A DNA stretch of 64,000 nt from Eleusine coracana subsp. coracana (GCA_032690845.1 CM064424.1:30800228-30864227), one strand, 5' to 3'; positions 24,541-37,391 are shown, numbered from the stretch's first letter. The notes: a model not told the origin generated them from the sequence alone. Made by a program: numbers and translations.

Positions 24541-27307
24541 TATGTTCCAGGATAATACAATTTAGACATATTTTAAAAATACGACATATATGGTGATGAT
24601 ATGTTAGTATATGCCCAACTATTTAGTAAAGGTTGGAATGGTGACAAGCTAACGGGTTATGTTTGAGTTGGTTTGCTGTTTGGATTTCTATTTGACATTT
24701 ATAGTCCGCTCGCAAGGACTGTGGCTTTGCGAGACGATTCTTTTCCATGAATCATTGCCAACATATTTTCTTTTCGGCTCCTTGAACAAGTGTTGGAGCG
24801 TAGAGTTCACTGACGAGGGCTATGGTTTCGTGAGACGGTTTCTTCCATAAACCGTGCCAACTTTTCTTGTAGAGGATGCTCATCATGGTAGTTTTATGAG
24901 CATGGGTCCACTTGCGAGGACCGTGGTTTCGCAAGGCGGTTTGTTTCATGAACCGTTGCCAAGTAGTATATAAACTGCTTATTTTCATAGTTTCTTTTGA
25001 ATTTGATGTAATATTTCTGAAATGATCTCTTGCAGGTACACTAACCACGTTAGTGTGTGTGTGTGTGTCGAAAACCTAGAATGTTTGCTCGTGAGTACGG
25101 GTCGTCACCAAAAATTATGAATACCGCAATGTGTCGGTATATGTGTCTATATATTTCTTTTGAGTGAGGAACGGTTAGGATCAAAAACAATTCACTTGCA
25201 TTCATGGCATGGGCATTCTAATCCATTGAACTAAAATTTGATCTTACCTCTGTTTCAACTTCTCATTTGTGTGATTAAAATCTGAGCAAAAGAATTTGTA
25301 AAGATTGAAACCAATCTGCCAAACCAAAACTAGTTTGTTCACACTAAACTAATCTGTCCTGTTTTTCAAAAAATCATAGATTATTGGTCCTTTAAGATTT
25401 TGGAGCATATGAATACTTTCTGGAAAGAGCTGGAAATCCTCTTGATGTTCCAACTCTTGTCGAAATTTAATTCGGTGGATAAATGCTCCAGAACTGATGA
25501 TTTTGTAAATCTGTTCTCTGTTGATCAAAACCTGACAGATCAGAGGAAACATTTCATATCTCCTGACATGTTTATCCTAAATTTCTATATGAGTAACCGT
25601 TGGAAAGATCCTTTGGCGAGCTACAACTCTTCTAGTTATGAGTTTTTTCTGATTCTGGACACAATTTGGTCAGATCAGTTAAAGAAGTTCAGTCTGATAT
25701 TCTGCTCTTTGTTCAGACTGACAGAATAATGGGCTGGTTGCAAAATTCATAACTCCAGTTTTACTTTGGACAAATTGTTGAGCAAATATGGGTTGGAAAG
25801 ATATTGAAGTAATCTTCGATTTACAACTCAATTGTAAATTTAAATCTTCAACACAGCTCCAGAATGCCAAATTTTACACCTTACTCAGTCCAGATATTTA
25901 TGTTCCAGCATCAACTTGAGAATTTCACATCTTTATTTTTGTTGATGTGGTGAACATGTATGAGTACATTCTGGAAAGCTTATGAAGTCCTCCATAGTAT
26001 GATGCTAAACATAATTTTTGGATTGACTCTGAGGTTTCCAGAATTATGAGTTTTGGTTGACTGCTCTTTCTGCCCAATCAGCTTCACTGACAGTTTCTTC
26101 CTTCTAGTTCAAAAATTCAAAACTCTTTGCTCTTTTGGAGTTTGAAGGCATGAAAATATTTTTCTGGAAATAGTTGGAATTCCCCATGATATTATGACTC
26201 TTGGCCAAGCTCAACTTTGCAAGCCAAGTTCCCAAAAAAGTGCATGTATATAAATCTGTTTCCTGTCATCCAATTTTTGATTCCTGATGTTTAAAATTCA
26301 CAACCTTATTTTTTTTACACATTCTATGAGGGAAAGTAAATATTTTTTGGAAAGGTATGGAAGTCTACTATCATTTGCAAGTCAATTGCTTGGATAAATC
26401 CTTCCATACTGCTCCCAGAAATTAAAAGAGCGAGAACTGTTCAGTCAGAATTCTGGTGTTCCAACATCAACTTAAAATTTTATATCTCCTAGTTCTCTTG
26501 ACCAATGCAGGTGTATAAATACTTGCTGGAAAGCTCTGTATGTTCTTGTTCTTAAAATATTCATTTGGAGTTGTGATAGTAACAGCACCTTTTCCAGAAT
26601 AGAGAACAAACAGCCTATGTCGAGAGACTGTTATCAGCATAACCCTGAACTTCAAAAGTTTATAACTGGAGATTTGCTTAGGATCTACACGTGTATGAGC
26701 CCAGTATAGAAAGCCCTATGAGTCTACTTTGATCTCTAGGTGATTTCACAAATTTAACTATTTATTTCAATTCTGTATAACCGAAATATTTAGACCTGTC
26801 ATCTAGAAATGTTTCCTATGAATCTGAATTTGAAACATAAACCCATTTAGTCCAGTTATACTTGGAGTTTTCACGAGCATAAACCCATTTTGCAAAGTTA
26901 TGAAAGTCCTCTATAACATGGTGCTGAGCACCAGTTCTGAAAGATTGAATTGTTGGTTGCAATGTTTTGTTTTCTGACTGCTGTACAGTCAAGACAGATT
27001 ATGTTCTATCATTAAACTCAGCTAAATTTGGTTGCAAGTGTGGTTACAATCCTATTTCTATACTTGCATTGTGATATTGCAATATATGCTAACTCATTTA
27101 GCATATTTTGGAGATGAACACCAAATTTAACCATGCTCAAATTCTTGTTTCTCAATTCGTTCTTGCATATGCGATAAATGTCTTCCCCTTGAGTTAATGT
27201 TCTCCTACAAAATTATCCAATTTCCTTCTACTGTTGTCCTACTTATATGTGTTTGTTGCACATCCGTCCATCACATATGTCTCGGCTGAACTTTTAGGTA
27301 CATTATT
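24541..27307 (+). mobile_element. Chromovirus internal region, non-coding, repeat-rich
   Basis: Gag and protease would be expected here, but I recognise neither; frames are short. From about 25390 to 26700 the sequence reads as very degenerate direct repeats of roughly 130-170 bp. Each has a CTGGAAAG core, then AGTC-type and TATGATGCT-type sequence, and often ends with a CTGACAG or CAGTC motif. A (TG)n run lies at 25054-25068. The element was probably non-autonomous or lost gag by replacement. Confidence 0.5.
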
Positions 27308-29768
27308 TGTGATATCCTATGTCACAAAATGAGGTTAACAAAACCTAACATCAATTGAGGGCAAGCAAAAGTATAATCAATCCAGGTGCCAAAGAATAAA
27401 AAGAGGAAACCTACTTAATTAAGCCCATAATATTCAAAAAAGGGGTCATTCACAAACATTACCAAAACCCATGGAAGTACCCCAATATTTTTGCATATTC
27501 TGAATGGAAATAATAAAATATAATTTTGAGAATTTTTCCAGAATTTTTGGTAACCATTTAATACCCTTAAAAATTCCCCTAAAGTCAGAAGAGTGTATTT
27601 CGGGTTTGGAATTTTCCTAATTTATCAAAGAAAAACTAGCAGGTGCACCCAAAAGAAAAGTTGGAGCACACATTTCACTGAACCCACACAAAACTTGGTG
27701 TCCAGTTTGGAGCATGGGAACGTGTCGAAATTTACCAAACCCGAGTCCAAGTTCTGGGTCAAGCCGGGTCAACCGCCCCTTCCCTGTTCCTTTCTCTCCG
27801 GCCAGTCTCCGCCCGACACCGACGCGCCCGTACGAGCCACCGTCGATCGCTGTAGCCCCGTCACGGTCACTTCTCCGCCAAATCGTGCCTGTGCCACCGG
27901 CCGGCATTGAAGCTCCACCGGAGGAGCCACTCCCTGCCCAACAGCTCACCGTCCTCTCTCCTTCCCTCTCTCGGCTCTCTCTTCCGGCGGCCACAACAAA
28001 AGGGCAGCAGCGGCTCACCCCCCCCCCCCCCATTCCCCTCCTGCTCTGCTTGTGAACACTCCCGCATGCCCCAGGCGCTCCTGCAAGGTAGCGCAGCGCT
28101 GCTACCGCCTTGCTCCTCCTCTGCCGCAAGGAAACCCGGCGAGCTCCCCTGCTCCGGGTCGCCTGAGCGCCGCCGCATCCAGCCCTGACCAGGCAGCCCC
28201 TCCCTTCTTCTTTCTTTCGCAAATCAACACGCTAAGGAGTCCTCTCGCCGCCTACTGATCCTCTCCCTCCCTCGTGCAGAGACGTCGCCGGAATTTGGAG
28301 AACCCGAGCCGCCGTCGGCTACCGCGCGGAGAGGGCTCACGGCGACGACCACCCTCCCGGCCACCCCAACTCCAGCCAACGCGTCGACGAGCACCGCGGC
28401 ACCCAGGTGATGCTTCTGGACCTTCCCCCTTGCTGATTCCATCTCTGGGCGTGCCTGCCGCCGTCGGCCACTGTCGAGCTTCGCCGCCGCTCGTCGCCGG
28501 CAGAGCTCCGGCAGCCCCCGCTCCGGCCACCACCACCCACGTGACCGCCTTGGGTCACTGATCACATAGAGCAGCAGCAAGTCCCGAGCCTCGCCGCCGA
28601 TCGCCGCCGGCGAGCCAGCAGAGCCACGCCGCCGCGCGCGCGGGGGGGGGGGGGGGGGGGGGGGGGGAATTTGAAAATGGCCAGTGGCAGATTTGTAAAT
28701 AAGGGTGAACTCCGATTAAACTTAAAAATTCAATAACTCGAGAAATAAAAGGCCTAAAAATATGAAATTCATTTTGTTCGACTCCTAAAATCTTGCTCTA
28801 CCAGAAAAACAGGATCAAGTCCAAGGTTATTCAGTAAATTAATTTATTTAATCCATCAAAGTCACAACCCTAATTTGCTTAATAAATTCATAAGTAATTA
28901 TGTGTAAATGGTAAATTCATGAAATTTGCTCAGTAAGCAGTTCATGGCATATCTAAACTTTCTGCAAAAGCACATTTCCATTTTTATGCATATTTTTAGT
29001 ATTATTGCATAATCCTCATTTTCAACAATTCAATTTGTATAAATTATTGGGTAGGAATCTAATTATGAAATTTGGCATTCCTGTTCTTTATGCACTTGTA
29101 CACTTGTGTAAAATCTCATGAAAAATTTGAAGCTACCTAGGTATAAATTCCCTGTCAAAATTGATCAATTGTTAAGTAACTAAGAAATTCTTCATATAAA
29201 TATTACTTTATGTGTGTATTTAAGGAAAGTAAGAATAAATTAATTTCTAGAAATCCATGGAAAATAACTCATCTTCACATTACAGTAGGATTTCTCATTG
29301 TGCAGTTATATGCTTTGGTTCTTGATTAATTATATGAACTAGAACTAGTAATGCAAACTAAAGAGCCATTTTAGGTATAATATTAGTTTACATATGGTCA
29401 CTTTAGCTAAGTGGCTCAAAAATGAGCTTTCTGAAATTTAACCCTAAGTACTACATTGTCATGTCATCATCAACCATGATGTCAATAAATCAGCATTTAG
29501 GCCATGCTCATGTTAAAGTGGGCATACACCAAGAGTGTGATGATTAAGAAATTGCATTCTAGTAGCCAGGAGTTTGTCCCTTCAAAAATTCAGTAGCTAC
29601 CATGTCATACTTAGGTGTACACACATTCATAAATAAATGATTAGGCACTAATGTTTATTTGCTGAGGAAGTGCCATGAATTGCCATGCCATGCATTCCAT
29701 CTTTAATTAAGAAAACTCCATAAAAACTCGTGCATTCCTTGGCATTAATGCATATCCATTCCATATAG

Positions 29769-29852
29769 GGATCAAGACCGAGGAGATCACACCGGACCAG
29801 CAAGGAGCTGAAGTGCACTTTGGTGACGACGCTAACTACGATCACACCCAAG
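29769..29852 (+). other. Candidate LTR exon 2 (B)
   Basis: 84 bp (28 codons), preceded by ATATAG and followed by the donor CCCAAG|GCAAGC. Open in phase 1 at both ends. The peptide (GAEVHFGDDANYDHTQ near its end) is acidic but not alignable with the E-type peptide except for the final Q-G junction. Confidence 0.5.
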
Positions 29853-30438
29853 GCAAGCCCCGGTGCATAACCCATTTTATCACTCGAGTCCTTTTCTTTA
29901 TCACAGGTTAGGAATATTGTAATGTGCATTAAGCGTAGGACTTGGATGAAACACACTTGCATACTCCAGCAATGACCCATGATTAGTATGGTAGTAAACT
30001 TTTCCGTTAGTAAATGCTATGCTTAAACTAGTGGAGTCAACGGTAGGTTAGAGATTAAACTATGGTTCGATTGGTTGATGAACTTGATAAAAATGGAGCA
30101 CCTATCGTTGCAACTCCGCGAACAAGTATTGAACTGTACCAAGTGCATACCTTTAATATGAGAATTGGTAAACCTAGTAACTTGGGTGCCATATTGTTGG
30201 ACGGCCATACTCATCGATCCAGAGGTGATGTGAACAGCACGGTGGTTGTATGGGTTTGAGGACCGCTGGAGAGTGCATGGGTTAAGCCTCGGATACGAAG
30301 TACTGTGTCGCGGGGAGGACGTGTACTCGGGATCGATGGCCCCGGATCGACTTTATAGCAATCTTGTGAGCGGTGGTCATACGTGTTCTTAAATGATGCG
30401 TATGTCGTGTATTTGGGTTTTCCCTGCAGGATGTAAAT

Positions 30439-30450
30439 CAATTCGAATTG
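30439..30450 (+). repeat. Conserved LTR palindrome (B)
   Basis: CAATTCGAATTG, followed by CCGTCCCTCGCGG. It occupies the same place as GATTGCAATC in LTR C and CAATTGCAATTG in E1. Confidence 0.65.
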
Positions 30451-30780
30451 CCGTCCCTCGCGGTTACGAGTACCTCTTGTTCAAGCAGCGGCAATGATAT
30501 GTTAAGTAGTAAAGTTGTGGTTAAGTTTCTGAAATTTTACTTACGCTATGGATACCTATTGCTATGGTGTATTGCTCTTTAGCTATATTCGTGTCTTAGC
30601 AGCTAGCTAAACTCACCGTAGCTGTGTTCTACAATAAGCAAAGTAAAATCTTGTTTAAAGAGATTGAAAGTGCAGCATAGAACTAATAGGAGCTTTTTAT
30701 GCAATCATCAAATAAAACCGGTCAGCCCCCTGCATGCTAGGAGTCGGTTTTAGCAAACCGGTTAACAGGTAAGTCTTGCG

Positions 30781-30797
30781 GAGTATGCTAGATACTC
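30781..30797 (+). repeat. Conserved hairpin before candidate exon 3 (B)
   Basis: GAGTATGCTAGATACTC has 6-bp arms and a 5-base loop, between GGTAAGTCTTG and AGGCTTTG. Confidence 0.6.
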
Positions 30798-30824
30798 AGG
30801 CTTTGCATTGATGTTGTTTTTCAG

Positions 30825-30937
30825 GTCTTCCTCAAGTGACCTATTGTGATTGTTGTAATAAGGTTGTGTGGGAAGGCGAGGAGCCTCAGAACTGGACCAT
30901 CGAATGGGTCCCCGGTTCTCCTAATCTGGATGGGTGA
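30825..30937 (+). other. Candidate LTR exon 3 (B)
   Basis: 113 bp after TTTTTCAG, open in phase 1, ending with TGA. The peptide keeps a spaced tryptophan pattern (VVWEGEEPQNWTIEW) like the WDM..P.GW.AHW pattern of the other LTRs and adds a CDCC motif. The family is unknown. Confidence 0.5.
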
Positions 30938-31222
30938 GCCATCGACATAGGGCCGGCATGGTTCACGTAGGACTAAACATCGTGTTTTGTCGTTTCACCG
31001 CTTCCGCAAATTTGTGTAATATGTACTAAGGGCATATGTATTCAGATCTGAACTTAATTATATTTCACCTCTGGACTTGTAATGTTATGCACTTAAGTGA
31101 TGTAATGTTGTAAATGATGAATGTTCATGTGTGAATGTTGTGTATGGTTACTTCGTTAACCATCTCCCGAGACGATCCTGTACGACATACTCTACTTTTT
31201 GGAGTAGGGTTGTCACATTATT

Positions 31223-32257
31223 GATCACCAATTTTTCCCGACCTTAACCTATACATTTAGATAGGATGTCTGTTATGGACATATCAAAGAAAACCAAAAA
31301 TGTTTCAGAGAATACCCAACACCATGGACAGGCTTTACTCCAAGTACTTGACCATTCTATGACCATTAGAAGATCAGCTACAATATTATTTGTAACTTGA
31401 TTCAGACCAGCCAACTTCAATTGTATGGGGTGCTTTTCAAAATTGCAATTCTATCTTGAATTGTGCCGGTTCGTCCAGGCGCTTCTCGACTTAGAATTGT
31501 GATAGCAAAGACTCCACCTATTGAACTTCACAAAGAGAATCCAATATAACTGTCTTCTGAACAGGATGGCGTAATACCCATGGTACGCAACCGGTAAGAA
31601 AAATGTTATACTGGAATTCTTGCTTTGGTACAACAACTAATATCACCCTTGCCATACCAGTATATACTCTCCTAGATAGGTATTGACATAAGAATGCCTT
31701 TATCCATTCTAACTACTCGAATTCCAAACTTTGTAATTCTTGTGCATCTTTAGTTCACATTTCATCACCTATGTTATCCTTGTCAATCAGACATTCAGAA
31801 TTCCCTTATGAATTTGATATCGGTCAACTTAACAAAACATCATTCAATGGAAAGTATTCCAGTGATATGTGAGTCTCTCGACGTGTTTCCTTGATAAGTT
31901 CAAAATTAAAGTGAGACAGAGAATTACTCCAGTTTCTTGACAACCATACAAGATGGCTCTCAATAAGCTTATCAAGCTAAAGGACTAGTTAAATGACTAA
32001 TTGAATAAAAGTTTTATCCATCCACCAGACTTATTACCTAAAAGCTACGTTCCTTGCATATCTTATTCATAATTGTCTTATGGAGCGAAATCTTTTAAAA
32101 CTTATAGAATTAAATTAAGGAGGGAGGACTACCCTTAAAGTACTCCCAAAAGATCGACTATCTACTACAGTACATTTCCTTGTGTATCTCTCAATACGAC
32201 ATTTGCCAAAGGATCAGAACCATCACCAATCTCATGTAAAATAATGTATAACTCAAT
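31223..32257 (+). mobile_element. Decayed chromovirus internal region upstream of RT thumb
   Basis: By position this should encode protease and most of the reverse transcriptase. I can follow pol similarity only from about 32258, and I see no YVDD-type motif upstream. The stretch is AT-rich and full of stops in all frames. Confidence 0.45.
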
Positions 32258-33226
32258 TGGAAGCCACCAAGAACTGTCACTCAAGTCTGTAGTTTTCTCG
32301 GATTAACTGGATATTACCGGAGGTTTATTCCAAACTTTTCTCAAGTTACTAAATCAATCACAAAGTTTCTGCAAAACAATGTGACATTCGATTGGGCTCC
32401 ACAATGAGAAGAAACTTTTCACAACTTGAAGAAATTGCTGATCACTAAATCTTTTGATGTTTATTGTGATTCCTCTGGAACGGGATTGGGTTGTGTTTTA
32501 ATGCAAGCAGGTCGTGTGATTGCTTATGCATCTTGGCAATTACGCAAGCATAAAAGACATTATCCAACTCATGACTTGGAATTAGCAGCGGTGGTTCTTG
32601 CACTAAAGATTTGGCGACATTATTTGTTGGGAAATCTAGTGCACATTTATACCGATCACAAGAGTCTCAAATATATCTTCACTCAATCAGATCTGAATAT
32701 GCATCAACACAGATGGCTTGAATTAATTAAAGATTATGATTTGGAGATTCATTATCATCCTGGTAAAGCCAATGTAGTAGTTGATGCTTTAAGCCGAAAG
32801 GAACATTGCAACAATCTGAATTTATTGACTTGGGACAGCAGCAAGGACCATTCATCTACTGAACCAAGTGTCCATATTTTACCTGTGGTTGCTATACATA
32901 ATTTAGCACTACATTCTACCATCAGAGATGAAGTAATTGTTGCTCAGAAAAATGACAAGGGCATGGCACACATCAGGAAAAATATCAAAGATGGAAAAGC
33001 TACGTGTTTCCGCCAAGATGAAAATGATGTGCTATGGTTTAACAATCGTCTTGTTGTCCCAAAAAGTTTTAAATTACATCGCAAGATTTTAGATGAAGCC
33101 CATCAATCCAAGTACTCCGTTCATCCTGGTAGCAACAAAATGTATCAAGGATTGAAGGAAAATTTTTGGTGGACACGAATGAAATGGGAAGTCGCCCGTT
33201 ATGTCGTGGAATGTGATACTTGTTAA
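32258..33226 (+). pseudogene. Chromovirus pol: RT thumb, RNase H, integrase zinc finger
   Basis: The frame opens within the gypsy RT C-terminus (FLGLTGYYRRFIPNFS) and has an in-frame TGA at 32405-32407. It then continues as a 266-residue open frame from 32426. RNase H carries the expected acidic residues: D in YCDSSGTGLG, E in HDLELAAVV and D in IYTDHKSL. The integrase HHCC finger follows (H in DEAHQSKY and SVHPG, C..C in VECDTC) and is broken by TAA at 33224 where a Q codon is expected. The product would have been the pol polyprotein that copies RNA to DNA. Upstream RT palm and gag are missing, so the element is dead. Confidence 0.9.
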
Positions 33227-33886
33227 CGTATCAAAGCTGAACACTTAAAGAAAGCTGGTTTATTACAGCCACTAAGCATTCCAGCTTGGGAATGTGATGA
33301 TATTAGTACGGATTTTATAGTGGGTCTTCCATTAACAACCCGCAAACATGATTCTATTTGGGTAATTGTGGATCGACTTACTAAATCAGCACATTTCATT
33401 CCAGTTAATACTCGATATGATATCAAGAAGTATGCTGAAATATACATCTGTCGAATTCTTTGTTTACATGGAGTTCTAAAGACCATTATTTCAGATCGAG
33501 GTACTCAATTTGTAGCAAGATTTTGGGAGCAAATTCATGCATCTCTGGGTACCCATTTAATCCGAGGCTCTGCATATCACCCTACCACTGATGGACAAAC
33601 CGAGTGTGTAAACCAAATTTTGGAGGACATGCATAGAGCTTGTGTTTTAGCACATGGTGGTAATTGGGATAATTATTTATCTCTCTCAGAATTTTCTTAT
33701 AACAACAGTTATCAAGAAAGTATAGGTATGACTCCATTTGAAGCATTATATGGCCGTAGTTGTAGAACTCCTTTAAACTGGTCAGAAACGGGAGAAAGGG
33801 TTACCTTCGGACCTAATCTTGTGCAAAACGCTGAAGAAAAGGTTCGAATTATTCAAGCTAATCTAAAGGCTGCAAAGCAACGATAG
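33227..33886 (+). pseudogene. Chromovirus pol: integrase catalytic core
   Basis: Directly continues the previous frame. It has the catalytic triad regions: D in CDDISTDFIVGLP, D in IISDRGTQFVARFWE, and E in DGQTECVNQILEDM (the usual R after TE is C here). Family-typical SEFSYNNSYQESIGMTPFEA and LYGRSCRTP motifs follow. The frame ends in TAG at 33884-33886. The next domain resumes in another frame, and the linker is shorter than usual, suggesting a deletion of some tens of bases plus a frameshift. Confidence 0.9.
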
Positions 33887-34380
33887 GAGTCAAAGGCGAC
33901 CATGTATGTTTGAAGGTATCACCTGTGAAAGGTATTCAACGGTTTGGAGTCAAAGGAAAATTAGCCCCCCGTTATATTGGTCCATTCCAAGTAATGGAAC
34001 GATGTGGAAATGTGGCATATAAGTTGAAGTTGCCCAAAAATCTTTCTGGTGTGCATGATACATTTCATGTCTCTCAATTGAAGAAATGCCTTAAGCCACC
34101 CGTAGATGTTATTTTGGATGATTATGAACATCTCCAATCTGATTTAACTTATTCTGAACATCCAATAAAAATATTGGATGAAAAAGATCGAGTTACTCGA
34201 AAAAGAACAATCAAGTTCAATAAAGTTCAATGGAACCATCATTCCGAGGATGAAGCAACTTGGGAATCTGCAGAGTACTTAAATACTCATTACCCGGAAT
34301 TTTTGCAGCAAATCTCAGGTAACAACTTTTGTATTTTCCTACCTCTAGCTCGCTTTAAATCTCAGGACGAGATTTTCTAA
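33887..34380 (+). pseudogene. Chromovirus pol: integrase C-terminus with chromodomain
   Basis: The GPY/F region (LAPRYIGPFQVMER, VHDTFHVSQLKKCL) is followed by a chromodomain (KVQWNHHSEDEATWES). The chromodomain places the element among plant chromoviruses. With LTRs near 3.7 kb, the Tekay/Del lineage is the best fit. The frame ends at TAA 34378-34380, just before the polypurine tract. In living elements the chromodomain is thought to guide integration to chromatin. Confidence 0.9.
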
Positions 34381-34392
34381 AGGAGGGAGGGC
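34379..34392 (+). other. Chromovirus polypurine tract
   Basis: AAAGGAGGGAGGGC lies immediately before the LTR start TGTGAC at 34393. It would prime plus-strand DNA synthesis and defines the left border of the 3' LTR. Confidence 0.9.
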
Positions 34393-36522
34393 TGTGACAC
34401 CCCAGTGTCACTACATACTTTTGATCACATAAGTTGCACCTAGTTTTGATTCATCATGTCATAATTCAATTTTGGTTGCATTTCAAATTTAATTGAATTT
34501 GAATTTAAACCCAAGTATGGTTAAGTTATGAAGCAACTTTTAAATTTGGCATACAACCTGGGGCTGCCAAAAATCTATGTGATAGGGTTTGCCATAAAAA
34601 GAGTTTTAGGAATTTTCTCAGAATTTTATTCAAAGAGAAAATACCCAATTAAATTCGAAGAAGTTTGAATTTTGTTCATATTCAAATATTTGGCAAATTC
34701 AAACCTTTTGATTTTGAAACTTGACACCTGTCACATTGTGACCTACACATTTCAAACTTCCTGTACAAATTTTCCCAAGTCAATTTGGAGTTTGGTACTA
34801 TTTTAAATCAATTTTTGAAGTTGTGGCCGAGTTAAGTTGTGACCTACACCTCTCACTCTCTTTTCCTTCTCTCTCTTGCTGGCACCCGACGCCATGCGTG
34901 CCGACACGCCACCGCCCGCGTGTCACCCCTCCTCTGCCGAACCCAGGGGTTAAAACCGCCGCCTTGATCCTCCGCCCGGCTCTCCTCCTCGGCCCCTCCA
35001 TCTTTGCCTTGGCTCCTCCGCGCGAAATCCCCTCCTGGCTTCCTTTGTCCTTCTCTGTTCTTCCGCCATTGCCGCCACTCACTGGAGCTTCACCCATGGT
35101 CGAACCAGTCCACCCAAGCTCGAGCCAAAGCTCAAGATGGAATCGTCGTGAGCTGAACAAAACTCCATTTCCTGGTTAAGGAGAATTTTGAGAAAAACCG
35201 GAGTTCTCTGGTTCATGGCACCCGAGCCATGAATCGGTAGAAATCCTTCTTCACTGGTTAGTTTGATGGGTTCATTTCTCTTCTCGTGATGCGCAATCCT
35301 TTGACGCACGTCCTTGTCTTGATCTAGTTTCTATTTTTGCCAGGAGGTCGTCGCCATTCCACTTTTCCCCTTCCGCCGCCGCCGGCCACCATGGGAGCTC
35401 CACGGTGACAGCTTCATCCAGCGCTTCTCCGTCACCTCGGTGACCCCGTCGACCTTCATCGGAGTCCACTGGTGCTCTCCGACCACTCCGCCTCTCTCCT
35501 CGACCCTCCGGTGAGCATCTCGCCTCGCGAACCCCGCCAGCGTGCCCCCCGTGTCGTGCTTTACACGTAGGCGAGCACGGAGTCCAGCTCCGGTGACTCC
35601 AGAGCCCGGCGACGAGTCCCGAAGCCACTCTGGCAGCCGCGCCACCGCACGAACGCGAGCGCGCGCTCGGTTCAGTTCAAAAAGATGAACTGATGGCATT
35701 TTCGTAATTACTTCAAAGTTTAAATAAAAATCCAGAAAAATGCTTTAACCTTGTAAAATCCATATCTGGAGATTTATAGCTCCAAAAATTGCAAAATAAA
35801 TTTTTTTGGATTCCTTGTGATAAGTACTATGCATTTAACATGTTACTGTGCATGTTTTATATAAAAAGTTTTGATGTATTAATTAATTAGCTTAAAGCTT
35901 AATAAATTCATATCTTTAGTTGTAGATTGGATATAGTAGTAAATTAAATTGTTCTGGTATTCTCTTGACTTGCTTAGTCTGTATGATAAATTGATGACCC
36001 TAGTTTCTGGACATAAAATTAAATATGATTTTATCTTTGAAATGCTTAGAATTGCATTAAAGTAATTTCTGTAAATATTTAGGGTTTACATTTCTGCAAA
36101 AAATTCATGCTTGTCATGTTGCATCACCATGAATTTTTGTAGGAATTTATCTGCTGTTCATATTTTACTATAATTTATTTACTCTTATATCTTACTAAAT
36201 GTATTATTAATTAGTGGTTCATTATATATTAATGAAACTTGGCAAATTTGCTAATCATACATATATCAATCACCTGTAGATCAGTCATGTCCAGTAGCAT
36301 ATTTTTATGTTACTAAATGAATTAATTTCATGTAATATTTAAATACCCATATGTAAAGACAATAGGAAAAACTTCCTATTTTAGACTTGCTAGCTTTGAA
36401 GCATATGGCTTCGAGAACAATGTTGAGTAACAAATTTTACAGTTATGCTCATTCTTCATGTGCATCACATTTTGTTGCATTATCCACGTATTCGCTTCAT
36501 TGACATATCAGTATTGTGATGG

Positions 36523-36624
36523 GGAACGTTGACGTGCCAGGGGATAATATTCAGAAGGTATCCTCGGATTTCTCGGCACAAGAAGATCCTAACTTCAGTA
36601 CTAACTCCGTGGTTGTAGCCCAAG
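36523..36624 (+). other. Candidate LTR exon 2 (C)
   Basis: 102 bp (34 codons), phase 1 at both ends, followed by the donor CCCAAG|GCAAGC. The acceptor is mutated here (GATGG where A and D have GATAG). The peptide ends ..NSVVVAQ plus the junction glycine. Confidence 0.55.
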
Positions 36625-37391
36625 GCAAGCCCCGAAACATTCCCATGTATTAATTTGATTAATTCTAGTAATTAAATTGCTAGATGTGCATAGGTTGTTT
36701 GTGCATTAAGTTTAGAAGTTGGATGAAAACCCACCTGCATTTCCTAGAAATATCTTATTTCATTTTAGACATGGTATACAGGTACCGGTAGTTAATAAAG
36801 GAATTATTATGCTTAGTTGTAGTATGGGCACTATTATGGTACTTGAGATTTTAGTAACATGATGGTAGTGATAATGTGAAGTAAGAATGATAAAATTTGC
36901 ACTAAACGGATCTGTATGGGAAAGGGCGAAGGCAAAGTACCTGTGGTGGTTTTTGTCTCGCAAGGTGGCAGTCCGTTTGGGTCAGCAACTAAAATTTGAG
37001 ACATGGACAGGCCCTGTAGGTGAAAGGGCAAACATCATGTGTCTTCAGAGGACATGGCTTGCAAGGCTGTAGCCCTGTCTGTGTCGACCTAGGACCCGTC
37101 CGTTGTCGGCCCTGTTGAGCAAGTATTGAACTGTACCGAATGCATGCTAGTATATGGGAACTAGTAAACTGATGTAGCATTGTCATATGCATGGTTGGAC
37201 GATAACTTAAAATTCTTGGTCATGTGATCCATTAGGAGTGGATAGATTCCCGATGTTACCATGGAATGGCTGCCCACTCAGGACTTTTAGATTCGGATCG
37301 ACATGTATTATGACTTTGCGAAAAGTTGTCATACGTGTTCTTAAATGATGCATATGCCGTGTATTTCGGGTTTTCCTAGCTGGTGTAAAAT

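Larger units (their letters stand above)
27308..31217 (+). mobile_element. Solo LTR B, long chromovirus-type LTR
   Basis: 3.91 kb, TGTGATATCC..GTTGTCACA, flanked by a perfect 5-bp target duplication TTATT (27303-27307 and 31218-31222). No internal region is present, so this is a solo LTR formed by LTR-LTR recombination, nested in the chromovirus internal region. It has a GC-rich block (about 27760-28670) with runs of C14 at 28018-28031 and G26 at 28642-28667, then exon-like segments at 29769-29852 and 30825-30937. Long GC-block frames on both strands (for example 27617-28222 minus) look like composition artefacts. Confidence 0.9.

Noticed and set aside
27617..28222. 201-codon open frame on the minus strand in LTR B
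   Set aside because: It lies in the GC-rich block, overlaps other long frames on both strands, has low-complexity G/R composition and no recognisable domain; the related LTRs do not keep it.
32258..34380. Endogenous pararetrovirus
   Set aside because: Integrase and a chromodomain follow RNase H, and LTRs with a polypurine tract and primer site flank it; this is a gypsy chromovirus.
35340..35520. Fixed first exon of the LTR mini-gene in LTR C
   Set aside because: A CCG|GTGAGC donor exists at 35510/35511 and similar ones at 49664 (E2), 21076 (A) and 63050 (D, minus), but the phase matches exon 2 only in D and the start codon cannot be chosen.
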